Below are positions 21,176 through 31,102 of a stretch of 49,504 nt of DNA, piece after piece. Position 1 is the stretch's first letter. Each line of letters starts with the position of its first letter. The stretch is from Tieghemiomyces parasiticus. Taxonomy: Eukaryota > Kickxellomycota > Dimargaritomycetes > Dimargaritales > Dimargaritaceae. The translations under genes were made by a program, and so were the position numbers. The notes below the pieces were generated by a model. It was not told the DNA's origin. It ran no database searches and saw only the letters and a program-made list of their open reading frames with translations. The DNA is taken from NCBI GenBank assembly GCA_027575765.1, contig JANBPT010000266.1:1-49504 (forward strand), given 5' to 3'.

Positions 21176-22186
21176 TTACTTGCGGCGAATCAGGGTCAGT
21201 CCGTCAAACAGCGGCAGGACGATTTGCTCGGTGCGGGGATCCTGGGCAACGTGGGCGTTGAAATCATACAGATGATTGGGTGGGTTGTGGCTCAAGAGGC
21301 CTTTTTGCGGCGGCAGGCTTACCAACCCTTGATCTTCGGCCAGTTTCTGGTAAACCTTTTGCACGGGCGGGTATTTAGTGTAGACGGCATCGTAGAAGAG
21401 CACGTTATCGACAGCCAAGACCCCACCGGGGGCCAGCAAGTCTTGAGCCAATATCTGTTCGTAGTAATTGATGTAGTCGTTCTTGTTGGCATCCAGAAAT
21501 ATGAAGTCGAATTGGGTGCCGACCGGAATGGCCCGCAGGGTATCTAAAGCCGGACCCTGGCGCACCTCCAGCCAGTCTTGCATGTTATACTTGGTCACTT
21601 GGCGCTCGATAGATTGGGCAAACTCCTTCCGCAATTCACAGGCCACAACGGGGGACGGCGGTTTGGCTAGGCCTGCCTCGCGACAATTGCGCTTCAGGGC
21701 TTCTGCCAACCAGAAGGTGGAGTAGCCGTTAAGGCTGCCGAGCTCTAGGATCCGACGCGCCTTGGTCAGGGTGATCAACCAGTAGCACGCAAGACCTGAC
21801 TGCGGAGATACCATCATGAAGGCCGTCTCCGGGAACTCACGCTGACTATCCTGGCGGATGGTGTCCAGGTAGGTCAGGTTGGGGTCGATCCCCGCCGGAA
21901 AGGGCGTCGCTGGGGCCTGTGTGATGTCAGCTGTGGGGTCGGCATCTAGGACCAATTGCGAATGCCCAGTGTTCGGCGAGCTATGGTCCCAACAGTAGGC
22001 CTCGGTGAGTAGCTCCTGGGCCAGGGCCCGATTGGCGCCGGAATCGCCTGAGCTGAATTCCTCCTCATTTATGAATTGGCGCCGCAGCAGAGCCGGGGTG
22101 GAAAGAAAGACCCGCCGGTCGCGGCCGATTGCCACGCTGGGGCGAAGGCGTGTTTGTAAAGTGAATGGTCGGAATAGCGGGCGCAT
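21176..22186 (-). CDS. SAM-dependent O-methyltransferase (caffeoyl-CoA/catechol OMT family)
   Basis: Intronless, 336 aa. The class I methyltransferase fold is clear: motif I LELGSLNGYS (147-156) binds S-adenosylmethionine, VACELRKEF lies at the second strand, FLDANKNDY (230-238) carries the metal-binding Asp and Asn region, and GGVLAVDNVLFY follows with the second metal-site Asp-Asn. This is the pattern of the metal-dependent catechol/caffeoyl-CoA O-methyltransferase family (COMTD1-like). The N-terminus (MRPLFRPF, then several Arg and Ser and no acidic residue in the first about 20 positions) looks like a mitochondrial targeting sequence. The region around 50-125 before motif I is longer than in bacterial members. 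The substrate cannot be told from sequence; catechol-type phenols are usual. Confidence 0.94.
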   Translation of the reverse strand: MRPLFRPFTLQTRLRPSVAIGRDRRVFLSTPALLRRQFINEEEFSSGDSGANRALAQELLTEAYCWDHSSPNTGHSQLVLDADPTADITQAPATPFPAGIDPNLTYLDTIRQDSQREFPETAFMMVSPQSGLACYWLITLTKARRILELGSLNGYSTFWLAEALKRNCREAGLAKPPSPVVACELRKEFAQSIERQVTKYNMQDWLEVRQGPALDTLRAIPVGTQFDFIFLDANKNDYINYYEQILAQDLLAPGGVLAVDNVLFYDAVYTKYPPVQKVYQKLAEDQGLVSLPPQKGLLSHNPPNHLYDFNAHVAQDPRTEQIVLPLFDGLTLIRRK

Positions 22187-23390
22187 GGCGGTAGAGGTTA
22201 CGGGGAGTAGAGGGAGCTACGTGTGACAATTCGCCAGAACCTGAGTGGTGGGTAAAATACCAGATAGGAAGCTTATTAAGAAAATAAAGGCCGCAAGCGT
22301 GGAAAACTGTTGATGGTCCTTTGCGTTGATGGCGCTGTGCGCAGCTTATAAAGCGACAGTAGTTGGTACATTGGGTAGTTATTGGACCGAAGAAAGGCGC
22401 TGTTGTGTCTCAGCACACCACTTAATCAGGGACCTGAGCTGGGAATAGGTTTACCTGCGAGGTGTTTAAGCGCGGTAGGATACTTTATCGGTAACTGCAT
22501 CCACCCTGAGGTTTTATCACCAACTGAACACGGCATTGACTCCGCTAAACCGCGACCTTACCCCAACGCAAAGTTTCCGCTCGGTTGGAAACCAATGAAT
22601 GCCGGCTGACGTCTCATTATAAATAACTGGCGTTTTATTCACATTAATAGAAGTTAACGTTTTCACTGTGTTGAGGCACGACAGTGCCTTTGGCAGGTCC
22701 CTGGTCCGGTGACCTTTAGTAGGAGGTCAGAGTGTAAATGGTAGAAAAGAGTGGAATAAAAGAATCAAGGAAACGCATAAAGCGGTGTAGTCTATGCAGG
22801 AGAGGGAAGTGGCCCGGTCGGCAGGGGTACACATCTCGCGGCTTGGCGTGATATCCCTTTCGGGTACGACAACCCGGTACTTTAGACTCCATCTGACGAC
22901 GAAGATTTTACGATGCAGCGAAGTTACATTGAGAAGCACATGGACTGCTTTGTAGCGGAACAAATGCTAAATAACTTTGTACTGACAAGTCTAGCAGGTG
23001 TGTTCTCTGTACTGGATTTAGAGCTAGAGGCCAATGTCGTTCAGGTCCAACCGATGAGCAACGCGTCCTGTTCTGTGCGCATGTGGGGCTCATTCTTTAT
23101 GAAAACCTGTCCTTTCTACAGCCACCCATTTTAAGCGGGAGCGTCAGCCTGGCCCAGGGCGGGTAAAATTTAGACCTGTACCAAAAGGGATTGTGTCTAT
23201 AATAAAACCAGAGGTCTTGCAGATGAAATGGCCCGGACAGGCCGTCTAAAGTTTCACGGAGAGCATCAGCAGGGCTTGGTGGCACCCTATGGGTTAACAA
23301 AATGCAGAATTTCCTTATGGAGTTCATTGAGGCGGTAACGTGTTTTTCGATGGCGTACAACGAGACCTAGCTGAGGTCAAGCTCGATGAA
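22187..23390. other. Intergenic, no gene recognised
   Basis: The gap between the O-methyltransferase start (22186) and the stop of the small membrane protein (23391). Near 22674-22689 there is a small hairpin (AGGCAC, 4-base loop, GTGCCT). Short frames at 22913-23134 (+) and 23097-23360 (-) have no recognised motif and are not called. Confidence 0.5.
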
Positions 23391-23633
23391 CTAAACCTGC
23401 CCTTTCTGCGATGCAGCTGCCGAAGGCAAGGTCTCACTGGTGGAATCACCGTGCGGTTCGGCGGTAGTAACTGGCGGGATCTCGCGGGCAAAAGGATCGC
23501 TAGATGACGCTGAGGGGTCTGTTGGGAGCGCCTTGAGATAGGGCTTCCAAATGTAGACTCCGCTGGCGATTCCTGTGGCGAAAGCCACTAGGATTGGAAT
23601 AGCATTCTGTCGGATCGATACAGAGTTAATCAT
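23391..23633 (-). CDS. Small single-pass membrane protein, function unknown
   Basis: An 80-aa intronless frame starting at the ATG at 23633. After a short polar N-terminus (MINSVSIRQN) comes one hydrophobic segment, about residues 11-29 (AIPILVAFATGIASGVYIW), then a Lys-Pro-rich turn and a Ser/Thr/Pro/acidic tail. The layout resembles small fungal mitochondrial inner- or outer-membrane proteins, but I cannot name a family. Two things favour a real gene: the N-terminal half reads as a well-formed membrane helix flanked by polar residues, and the + strand upstream (23634 to about 23760) is purine-rich, as expected for a minus-strand leader. It could also be a chance frame, and downstream exons cannot be excluded. 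Confidence 0.55.
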   Translation of the reverse strand: MINSVSIRQNAIPILVAFATGIASGVYIWKPYLKALPTDPSASSSDPFAREIPPVTTAEPHGDSTSETLPSAAASQKGQV

Positions 23634-25673
23634 TGTTACAAACCGCGAAGGTTAAGGAGGGAATGGAAGTACAAGGAGCTTAGAGCTGGAACGCAGGTAC
23701 GTGGGGGATCGGGTGGTAATGTGAAGGGGGAAAAGTAAGGCGACGAGCAACTCGACCAGCATGTGATCCTGACAACCCGGTGGCTAGGTGGGTTGTGCCA
23801 TTAGTGGTCGGCGGTAATGGTGCGACGGCGTATTGAAGGGCCCAAGGTATCAGAAGGCCTTGTGTGGCACTTTTGAACCACAAGGTATACCGTGATGCTG
23901 CGCCCAGCCTACGCCCATTGCTAAAACCGGATGGGGGCATCTAAAGGGGGGGGGGTGATGATTAGAACGGCAGGTTAGCCGTCAATCGGCAAGGAAGCAA
24001 CGTATAAATTCCGCGCAAGTTAAGCCTAACGAGTCCTGGGCTAACTCACATTAGGAATATTTAGCCAAACTGCAGTATCTAGAAGAGAGCAGTGCTGGAA
24101 GGCTCCTCATAGCCCAAGGAGGTGGAACAATAGGATTAGGACCTCCTCTACATTGGTTTCAATGATCAGATTCAAACAGGCTGGTCAACTGGCATTGTAC
24201 GGAATAATACACCATGACGGCGCCACGGGGCACCGTAAGAACGAGCACTAGTGAGCGGGCCTTTACAAGACTGGTTGTACCTTTGATTGGCGGTTCGTTT
24301 GCAGCGCGATGACTGAAGCAGCTACCGCAATAGAATGCGGAAAGCACACCAGTTGTTTAACCCCAGCCGCCAGGTCGCGGGGCTGGGCTGTGCCACTCTT
24401 ACAACCATCCCCACTCTTCCCAACGGCGGGCAATCCTTCCCCTGACCAGCAACCTAAGGTTCGCTTTTGAGCGACTATGGTGACCAAGTGGCAGGGCCGC
24501 TGTACTGGATGTGCTCTCTTTTAAGGATTGCTCGACGAACGCCGGGTGGGAGAGTGCCAATCAGGCTGGGTTTGACTATTAGGAGAGCCCGATCCACCTC
24601 CACCCCTTCAAAAAACCCTGGCTCTTCCATTCCTGCGGGACACTTCGCAAGTGGCGCACCAATCATTTCGGCAATATACCTGTCCCTTCGTAACAGTATT
24701 GTCGCATGGTTGGCAGCTAGGCTGGTCGTAGGGACACGGACGAGCAACTGAGCTGCCCCGCGCTTTGACAGGGGTGTGGAAAGGGCGGATGGTCTCTGGG
24801 GATGTTCGCCAGGGCCTACGAGTGACGCGGCTTAGTCGGCGAGCGCTGCCCCTCCTGTCCGGTCGAGGACGCGCCGGGGCGTTCGACCAGCCACTATATT
24901 ACCGCCAACGACTCCTCCGTCTTTACCCACAGCTCGCTGGCGTATTGATTATCCGGCCGTCGCAACTTGAACTGTCACCTAAGCTAGTCCTCCATCCGTC
25001 CTCTGCGCTGCGTGGCCCTCCCCTCACTTCCACAGCGTCCGACCTATTCAGTATAGGTGCCCGGGCCCTTATCTGTCATCCTGCCCCCCCTGCCGCCGTC
25101 GACTGTTGCACCTCCACAAACTCTGTATTTGTATTATTTTGATGGCGAAGAGGCCATAACCGCTTCTCCACGCACGACCGGCGCCAATCCATGCCCAACA
25201 CTCAGCGGCCTTCTTCCGCGGGTTTCCAACGTCCTCCACTCCTGCCTTCAGACTCCGCACGTGCATCTTCATTGGTCCAACCGAGGAACGCCCTGGTGGC
25301 CCCTTCTTCCTTGGCACCCGTTCCCGGCCCTTCGCCTCTGGATGTGCAGCCGCTAGCCCGCCCCTATCCAAGCTGGCTCAACGCTACCCGTCCGTACCTT
25401 CATACTCTCCTCTAGTCCGAGACCAGTGCCAAATACGGCCCCCCGCCTCCCTCCCTTCACGCCCGTTCGCCTGCTTGACCTACAGCCCCTTTGACAAGGT
25501 CGACCCCGAGCCTCTTTGCCGTCCCCGTTCGTTTCGTCATTCCATCCCATCTCACTCATCCCAACGCTCGCTTACTGCTGGTCAGAAGTCGCCCTCGCTA
25601 TTGCATTCACTGCCCACGGCCACCTTCATTACCGGACCCCACCCCTCGTTCTCCCGTGACTATAATTTCGACC
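23634..25673. other. Intergenic: divergent upstream regions, small membrane protein / RasGEF
   Basis: It includes a run of ten G at 23946-23955. From about 24990 to 25673 the + strand is pyrimidine-rich, the probable RasGEF promoter and leader; the RasGEF frame is open through the last 183 bases of it but has no ATG before 25674. A 270-base block at 24475-24747 is open on both strands, without recognisable motifs, and is not called as a gene. Confidence 0.55.
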
Positions 25674-28600
25674 ATGCCGCCCGGACTGCTGGACAGCTCG
25701 GCTGACCTGGCAAACGAATCCGCTTTTTGTCTGGCGCAGGACTCGGAGTTATCAGAGCTTCTGTCGGCCTTCGCCTCAAGCGACACGCCTTGCCTGGACC
25801 TCGGCTCGCCCAGTGCTAGCCCGTCGGTGCGACCGCCGAGCCCGTCCCCGTACCCACTCAGCCTGGCTTCCGAACTTGCCCGCCATAGCGCTGCCTCACC
25901 CCCCACCGCTAACCGCCCCGCAACGCACTCCCCACCCGCCCAAGCAACGCGGCCCGCGCCAGCCAAGGAAACGGTAACACCCCCGCGCCTCACCCTTACC
26001 CTGACTGGTCCTGCGCTGCGTAGTTCGCCCCCTGCAGTGCTGCAAGCGGCCGGCTCTCCTGACCGCCGCTTACCACCTACACCCACCGCGTCCCCTCTAC
26101 CTCCTAGTACGGGCGCTGCTAGTTCATCCCCGCGCCCCTTCTCTCCGCGGTCCCTGGTCAGTGCCGCTGCCGCCGCCTTTGGCAAGCCCGCTATCGCGTC
26201 GCCTCCCGAGCAGCCGGTCGCCTCACCTCCCAAGGCCCACGGTTCGCCGGGCCAATTTACAGCGCCGGCCGGGTCCGGCGCTGGCACCCCGGCCCTCGGT
26301 CAGCCGGCCCCCTCTCCTTCCCCAGATTCCAGCCCCGAGTTTGACTTCCCGGCCCCCGGAGGGTCCTCTACGGTCCAGGCCACCCGCAGCCGACGTCCGT
26401 CGGAGGCCAGTAAGAAGTCATTATCCCTGAACGTCTTACCGCCGCAGCACCCCGGCCTGATGGCCCGTACCGTGCCCGGGCGGTCTCTCAGCCATCGGCG
26501 GCGGGTCCTCTCTTACGTGGTGCCACACAGCGCGGAGTACCAGCGCATGGCCCTGGTGCTTGGTTGGGACAAGAAAAACATCTTCAACGACGCCCTGGGC
26601 CTCCACGAAGGTGGGGCAGATCACGGCCCACCGCGCCTGCGCCGGCTGGCTCCGCGCCTCTCGCGTCGGTCCGTGGACCGCCTATCCCTCAGCCGGTTAC
26701 CTCTCACTCCACTTCTCCCACCGGACTCTCCCGCAGGGTCACCCCACCTCCCGGCATCTCCTCGATGGTTGAAGCGATCTTCCATCTGTTCGGTCCGACG
26801 TCACAGCTCACGTGGCCGCTTCAATCAGATTAAATTAACCGCCGGTCCCCGCCTTCGGCTGGGAGTATCCCACCGAATCTCCCTCCGATCCAAGCTAGAT
26901 CTATCCATGGACGAGATTCCGACTCTGGCCGGCCGAAGTCCAGTCTCATCCCCCACCGGTCTCACCGCGACCGACGGATCCACGGTCGTGACTGCGGGGA
27001 CCGTCGAAACTCCCCCGACCCGCACGGCCCCCACCATCGAGTGGGAAGATCCCACCGTATTTGACCGCGTGGTTGACGACCACGATCGCAGCGTAGTGGT
27101 CTGGTCGGGTCTACGGGCCCCCGGCCAGTTCCGGGACCGACCCCTGGTGTACCGAATCGCCCCCGTACGCCGCCCCTCCGTCCTGGGTCAACTTCGCCAG
27201 CGGGTGATGACCCCCGGCAACCAGACCCTAGCTGCCCCCCGCATCGCTGCCCGGACTCCCGCACGCCACCACCGGTTAACCCTTATCCCGCCAGCGGAGG
27301 CCAACCTGGCCCATTCGGACCCGCTCACACCCCCGGCGCCGCCGCTCCTCATGGCCGCCGCCGTAGAACGACTCATCTCCAAATTGACCACTGAAGTGGA
27401 CTACGCCTACCTGTCGGATTTCTTTCTGACCTACCGTGAATTTCTGTCTCCGCGCGACCTGTGTCGTCTACTTTTCCTGCGCTTCACGTGGGCTACCCGT
27501 GGAGACGACAACGATCGCAAGCTGGTACGTATCCGCGTATTCATCGTCCTGCGGTTCTGGCTCCGCAACTACTTTTTGATGGACTTTGCGCACAGCCAGG
27601 AGCTGCGCCACTGCTTCACGCGCCATCTCCTCGAGATCGCCACCAGCCCGGCCTGCCACGGCTCGGCCCGCGAGGCTCGCATGCTCATCGAACTGGAGAA
27701 AATCATGCAGGAGTTGGCAACTATCCATTTCCGCGACCTCCGAGTCCGCTGTCAGACGCCCATATTATTTCCCAGCATGCCTATTCCGCCGCAACCCCAC
27801 ATGGGATCGATACGAGGCCGATCGGGCGCTTCTGATTCACCACGGTCCCCTGACTCGGTCAGCACCAGCGACCTGGAAGCCTACACCTGGGGCCTCTATT
27901 TCTCACAGCTTGGATCGGTGCTCGGGGACGCCGAACTCGCCCTCAGTCCCCGTGGGGAATCGGGGCTGTCACCTACCGCTTCTGCCGGCCCCTCCACATC
28001 ACACAGGTCATACCTAGACATGTTTAGCCGCCTCCAAACCTTTCCAGCGCAGCTCCGCCGCATGTCCCGCCGGTCTGATGCTGGGGAGACCGGGCCACCC
28101 GCCCTGCCCCTCGGTGTGGCCATGGCCCCGTCCACTTCCTCACCGTCGACCATCCCCGCTTCGAAGGTCCCCGCAGCCCCCCTGCGAATCGACACCACCC
28201 CATCACAGTTGCAGGCCACCGGCTTGCAGCGGATCCGCCAAAACTCGCTGCGCAGTAAACGGCTGGCCTCCTGCTACTGCAAGCAGAAGCATACGTTGCC
28301 GTTCTACACTGTCGCCCACGGAGATGCTACGGACATCATGGGCTCATTTGGCGCCTCGGTTGCCACCAATAGGACCATGGGTCCTCCGATGGGTCTCCGC
28401 GGTCGCGCCGATTACGCGTCTCAGATGCAGCCTTTCCCGCAGCCCAGCACCAGTGGTAACGCCAATGACGGCGCTGCTAAACCCGCTACGCTCGAGCACT
28501 ACCACTCCAATCCGTTCGATATTCACTTCTTTAGCCGCCACCAACCCCTGATCCCGTTCCGTGCTCGCGAGTCGTCTTTCCCCAAGCGCCTCCAGTACAT

Positions 28601-30521
28601 CATTCTGGGTCGGCGTACCGCCCGGCAGCGCGCCCAGCGTATTATGCGCCAGACCGCCCTCTACTACGGCCGCCAGCGTTTCCTGGCCGCCTGCCTGGAG
28701 CGCTTCCAAGGTGCCGACGAGTCCGACCGGGCGTCTGTGATCTATCCTGGTGATCGCCATGGCGTAAGCCAGCAGCCCCCGGCAATCTGGGAGGATGAGA
28801 TGATGCTACTAGGACCCGGAGCGACAGGCGACATACCACGGCGACAGACCATCACTCCTGCTCGCTTCAGCGTCACCTCAGCCCGCCGCGTCTCCGTCCA
28901 TCCGACTGTAACCCGCGCCCCCGTAGCATCCATACAGCACTATCAAATTGGAGTTACGGGTGCCACCACGGCCCCGCTTACCGGACGCGGGTCGACCCTC
29001 ACCGCGACGGTTCTCGCCGGAACAGTCCAAGGATCGACCGCGCTTTCGCCGCTCCCACCATCAGCCGCTAGCTTGGATTACCGATCCACGGCGGCTAAAC
29101 ACCGAGCCTCGGACGACACTAACACCTCCGCCTCCACGTCTTCCTCCACCGCATCGGTCGACGTCCTTGCCACTTCCCTGGCCCCTCACCCCTCAGCCCC
29201 ACGGAACTGGCCAACCGGTCAACCTTTACCGTCCTACTACACAGGCCCGACGCCCTGGGAGGACCGACAACGCCCTTTCATCCTGTACTTCCGTTCCGAG
29301 CATGTCGCCCGTCAGCTCTGTATCATGGAGTGTGAAGCCCTGCAGCACGTGCGCTGGCAGGACTTGATTGAGCTTCGCTGGCAAAAGAAGAAGGTTAGGG
29401 GCGGTGTAGGGTTGGGGGTAGGCAGCTACGCCGAAACTACTGAGTCTCGGAGCAGTTCGGGGTCCAGCGGTCGGTCGACGGGACCCTCCACCGACGGAAC
29501 GGGGCATTCTTCCGCAGCCACAACTTCCACCAATCCACCGACGGGCCCGCGGAACCAGCGCAGCGGGTCGATGCGGTCCACCGCACCTGAAGCAGAGTGC
29601 GGCGTGTCGCGAGTGATCCAACGCTTCGACAGGATGTCACAGTGGGTCGTCACCGTGATCGTCAGTACCGTTGACGCTCCCGGCCGCGTCCTGGTGATGG
29701 AAAAGTTTATTCGCATAGCGCTCAAGTGCTACTATCACGCCAACTTCTCCACGCTCATGCAGATCCTCTTCGCACTCCAGTCTTCGCCGGTCGCGCGTCT
29801 CAAGCAGACCTGGGAGCTGCTAGGCGACTACGAATACGAGGTATTCCAATACCTCAGGAATTTTGCCTGTCCGGCGCGTAACTGGAAGAATCTACGGGAC
29901 GCTACCAAGGTTATGCTCGAGTGTGGGTGTGGCAGCGAACTCGGAGAGATGCGTGTCTGCCCGACCTGTTCGCGTGCGTCGCTCACTATCGAGAACAGCC
30001 CGGCCACCGTCACTGAGGTGTACGAACGGTACCAGATTGGTGGTTGTGTGCCCTTTTTGGGTCTGTTCCTGTCGGATCTCGTGATGAACGCCGAGTTGCC
30101 CACGTACGTTAAGCCCCGGCCTGCCAGCCAAATGTCGAGGTCGACCGCCGGGGACTGTAGTCGCGGCGGCGGGGGCGACCTCTTTCATCATTTGGGAACT
30201 ACCGCTACTACTACGACTCCCAGCACCACTACTACCTCCCCGTTGACGTCGTCGCCGCTTAACCCGCGCAAAAGTACCTCATCGACGTCGGGGTCATCGT
30301 CGTCCGCGAGTGCCACGGCTGCCACCTCGAATTCGCAGCTGGTAAATTTCCACAAGTTCCGCACGACCGCTGGTATCATCAAGCGCCTAATCGCCTTCCA
30401 GACCATCCTGACCCATCGATACCCGTTCACTAAGAACTCCGTGCTGTATTCTTTACTGAGCGATCAGCTGGAGGTGTGGGACGAACGCCGCGTGATGGAA
30501 CAAAGCCGTGAACTGGAGTGA
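25674..30521 (+). CDS. Lte1-like Ras-family guanine nucleotide exchange factor
   Basis: Intronless, 1615 aa from the first in-frame ATG (25674). The order is a long Pro/Ser-rich region (1 to about 240), a conserved-looking block around 260-310 (SLSHRRRVLSYVVPHSAEY), then a RasGEF N-terminal module at about 555-690 (LISKLTTEVDYAYLSDFFLT, YREFLSPRDL), a long linker with basic and low-complexity parts, and the catalytic RasGEF domain from about 1195 to the end (RQLCIMECEALQHV, FDRMSQWVV, NFSTLMQILFALQS, RNWKNLRDATK, CVPFLGLFLSDL, VNFHKFRTTAGIIKRLIAFQ). A wide split between the two modules is the layout of yeast Lte1, which acts in mitotic exit; orthology is inference. The catalytic domain is interrupted three times: by a Ser/Gly/Thr-rich insert (about 1240-1310), a four-Cys insert (1417-1432) and a Thr/Ser-rich insert (about 1490-1555). 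Confidence 0.93.
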   Translation: MPPGLLDSSADLANESAFCLAQDSELSELLSAFASSDTPCLDLGSPSASPSVRPPSPSPYPLSLASELARHSAASPPTANRPATHSPPAQATRPAPAKETVTPPRLTLTLTGPALRSSPPAVLQAAGSPDRRLPPTPTASPLPPSTGAASSSPRPFSPRSLVSAAAAAFGKPAIASPPEQPVASPPKAHGSPGQFTAPAGSGAGTPALGQPAPSPSPDSSPEFDFPAPGGSSTVQATRSRRPSEASKKSLSLNVLPPQHPGLMARTVPGRSLSHRRRVLSYVVPHSAEYQRMALVLGWDKKNIFNDALGLHEGGADHGPPRLRRLAPRLSRRSVDRLSLSRLPLTPLLPPDSPAGSPHLPASPRWLKRSSICSVRRHSSRGRFNQIKLTAGPRLRLGVSHRISLRSKLDLSMDEIPTLAGRSPVSSPTGLTATDGSTVVTAGTVETPPTRTAPTIEWEDPTVFDRVVDDHDRSVVVWSGLRAPGQFRDRPLVYRIAPVRRPSVLGQLRQRVMTPGNQTLAAPRIAARTPARHHRLTLIPPAEANLAHSDPLTPPAPPLLMAAAVERLISKLTTEVDYAYLSDFFLTYREFLSPRDLCRLLFLRFTWATRGDDNDRKLVRIRVFIVLRFWLRNYFLMDFAHSQELRHCFTRHLLEIATSPACHGSAREARMLIELEKIMQELATIHFRDLRVRCQTPILFPSMPIPPQPHMGSIRGRSGASDSPRSPDSVSTSDLEAYTWGLYFSQLGSVLGDAELALSPRGESGLSPTASAGPSTSHRSYLDMFSRLQTFPAQLRRMSRRSDAGETGPPALPLGVAMAPSTSSPSTIPASKVPAAPLRIDTTPSQLQATGLQRIRQNSLRSKRLASCYCKQKHTLPFYTVAHGDATDIMGSFGASVATNRTMGPPMGLRGRADYASQMQPFPQPSTSGNANDGAAKPATLEHYHSNPFDIHFFSRHQPLIPFRARESSFPKRLQYIILGRRTARQRAQRIMRQTALYYGRQRFLAACLERFQGADESDRASVIYPGDRHGVSQQPPAIWEDEMMLLGPGATGDIPRRQTITPARFSVTSARRVSVHPTVTRAPVASIQHYQIGVTGATTAPLTGRGSTLTATVLAGTVQGSTALSPLPPSAASLDYRSTAAKHRASDDTNTSASTSSSTASVDVLATSLAPHPSAPRNWPTGQPLPSYYTGPTPWEDRQRPFILYFRSEHVARQLCIMECEALQHVRWQDLIELRWQKKKVRGGVGLGVGSYAETTESRSSSGSSGRSTGPSTDGTGHSSAATTSTNPPTGPRNQRSGSMRSTAPEAECGVSRVIQRFDRMSQWVVTVIVSTVDAPGRVLVMEKFIRIALKCYYHANFSTLMQILFALQSSPVARLKQTWELLGDYEYEVFQYLRNFACPARNWKNLRDATKVMLECGCGSELGEMRVCPTCSRASLTIENSPATVTEVYERYQIGGCVPFLGLFLSDLVMNAELPTYVKPRPASQMSRSTAGDCSRGGGGDLFHHLGTTATTTTPSTTTTSPLTSSPLNPRKSTSSTSGSSSSASATAATSNSQLVNFHKFRTTAGIIKRLIAFQTILTHRYPFTKNSVLYSLLSDQLEVWDERRVMEQSRELE

Positions 30522-31102
30522 TTGGTTTTGCGGTAAATTGGGAGGGGAAGGGGGAGAGGAGACGGGTGGACTGCCAAAGTATTATGTGTTGAGTTGGTTG
30601 TATTTCTCCCTTATGATACCTTTGCCGGGCTGTGGTCATCCTGGCCCTATCTTGAATACTGTCGTGCTGACAACATGGTCCATTTTAATGAACTTTATAC
30701 ACCCGCCGCCCAGTGAGCCTCGGATCAATGGTATAGGAAATTAATGAAACCGCACATTCCGTCTACCGGGTTGTGCCGCTTCATATTTAGTGTAGCGTTG
30801 GTAAACGGCGGTCAAAATTAACGGGCCTAACCTGGCGGTACTTCGGCAGGAGTTGCCTATTCTATCCGACTACTAAATACTATGAGTTGGCTTAAGGCTA
30901 AAGAGGGGATAGATAAATTATGAAGGAAAAATGGCTAAGGGGAGAGTTGGTGACAAGGGGTAGCAGAGCAGCGCTATTGTAACGGGGCGTGTAGCCCGAG
31001 AGGAGGAGCAAATAGAGGACAGACCGAGCGAGGATCGCAAGGCGCGCAGGCCGAGTTTGAATAAAGAAACAGCAGTTTATTCCACACTTAACGAAATCAC
31101 AA
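30522..31102. other. Intergenic, RasGEF 3' flank
   Basis: An AT-richer stretch after the RasGEF stop. AATAAA occurs at about 31061-31066 on the + strand, 540 bases past the stop, and may or may not belong to that gene. No gene is seen. Confidence 0.5.

Noticed and set aside
24475..24747. Block open on both strands (94 and 90 codons)
   Set aside because: Neither frame shows a domain or a leader typical of this window.
25491..25673. 61-codon N-terminal extension of the RasGEF frame
   Set aside because: The frame is open but begins with TTG and has no ATG before 25674; its composition is that of the leader.
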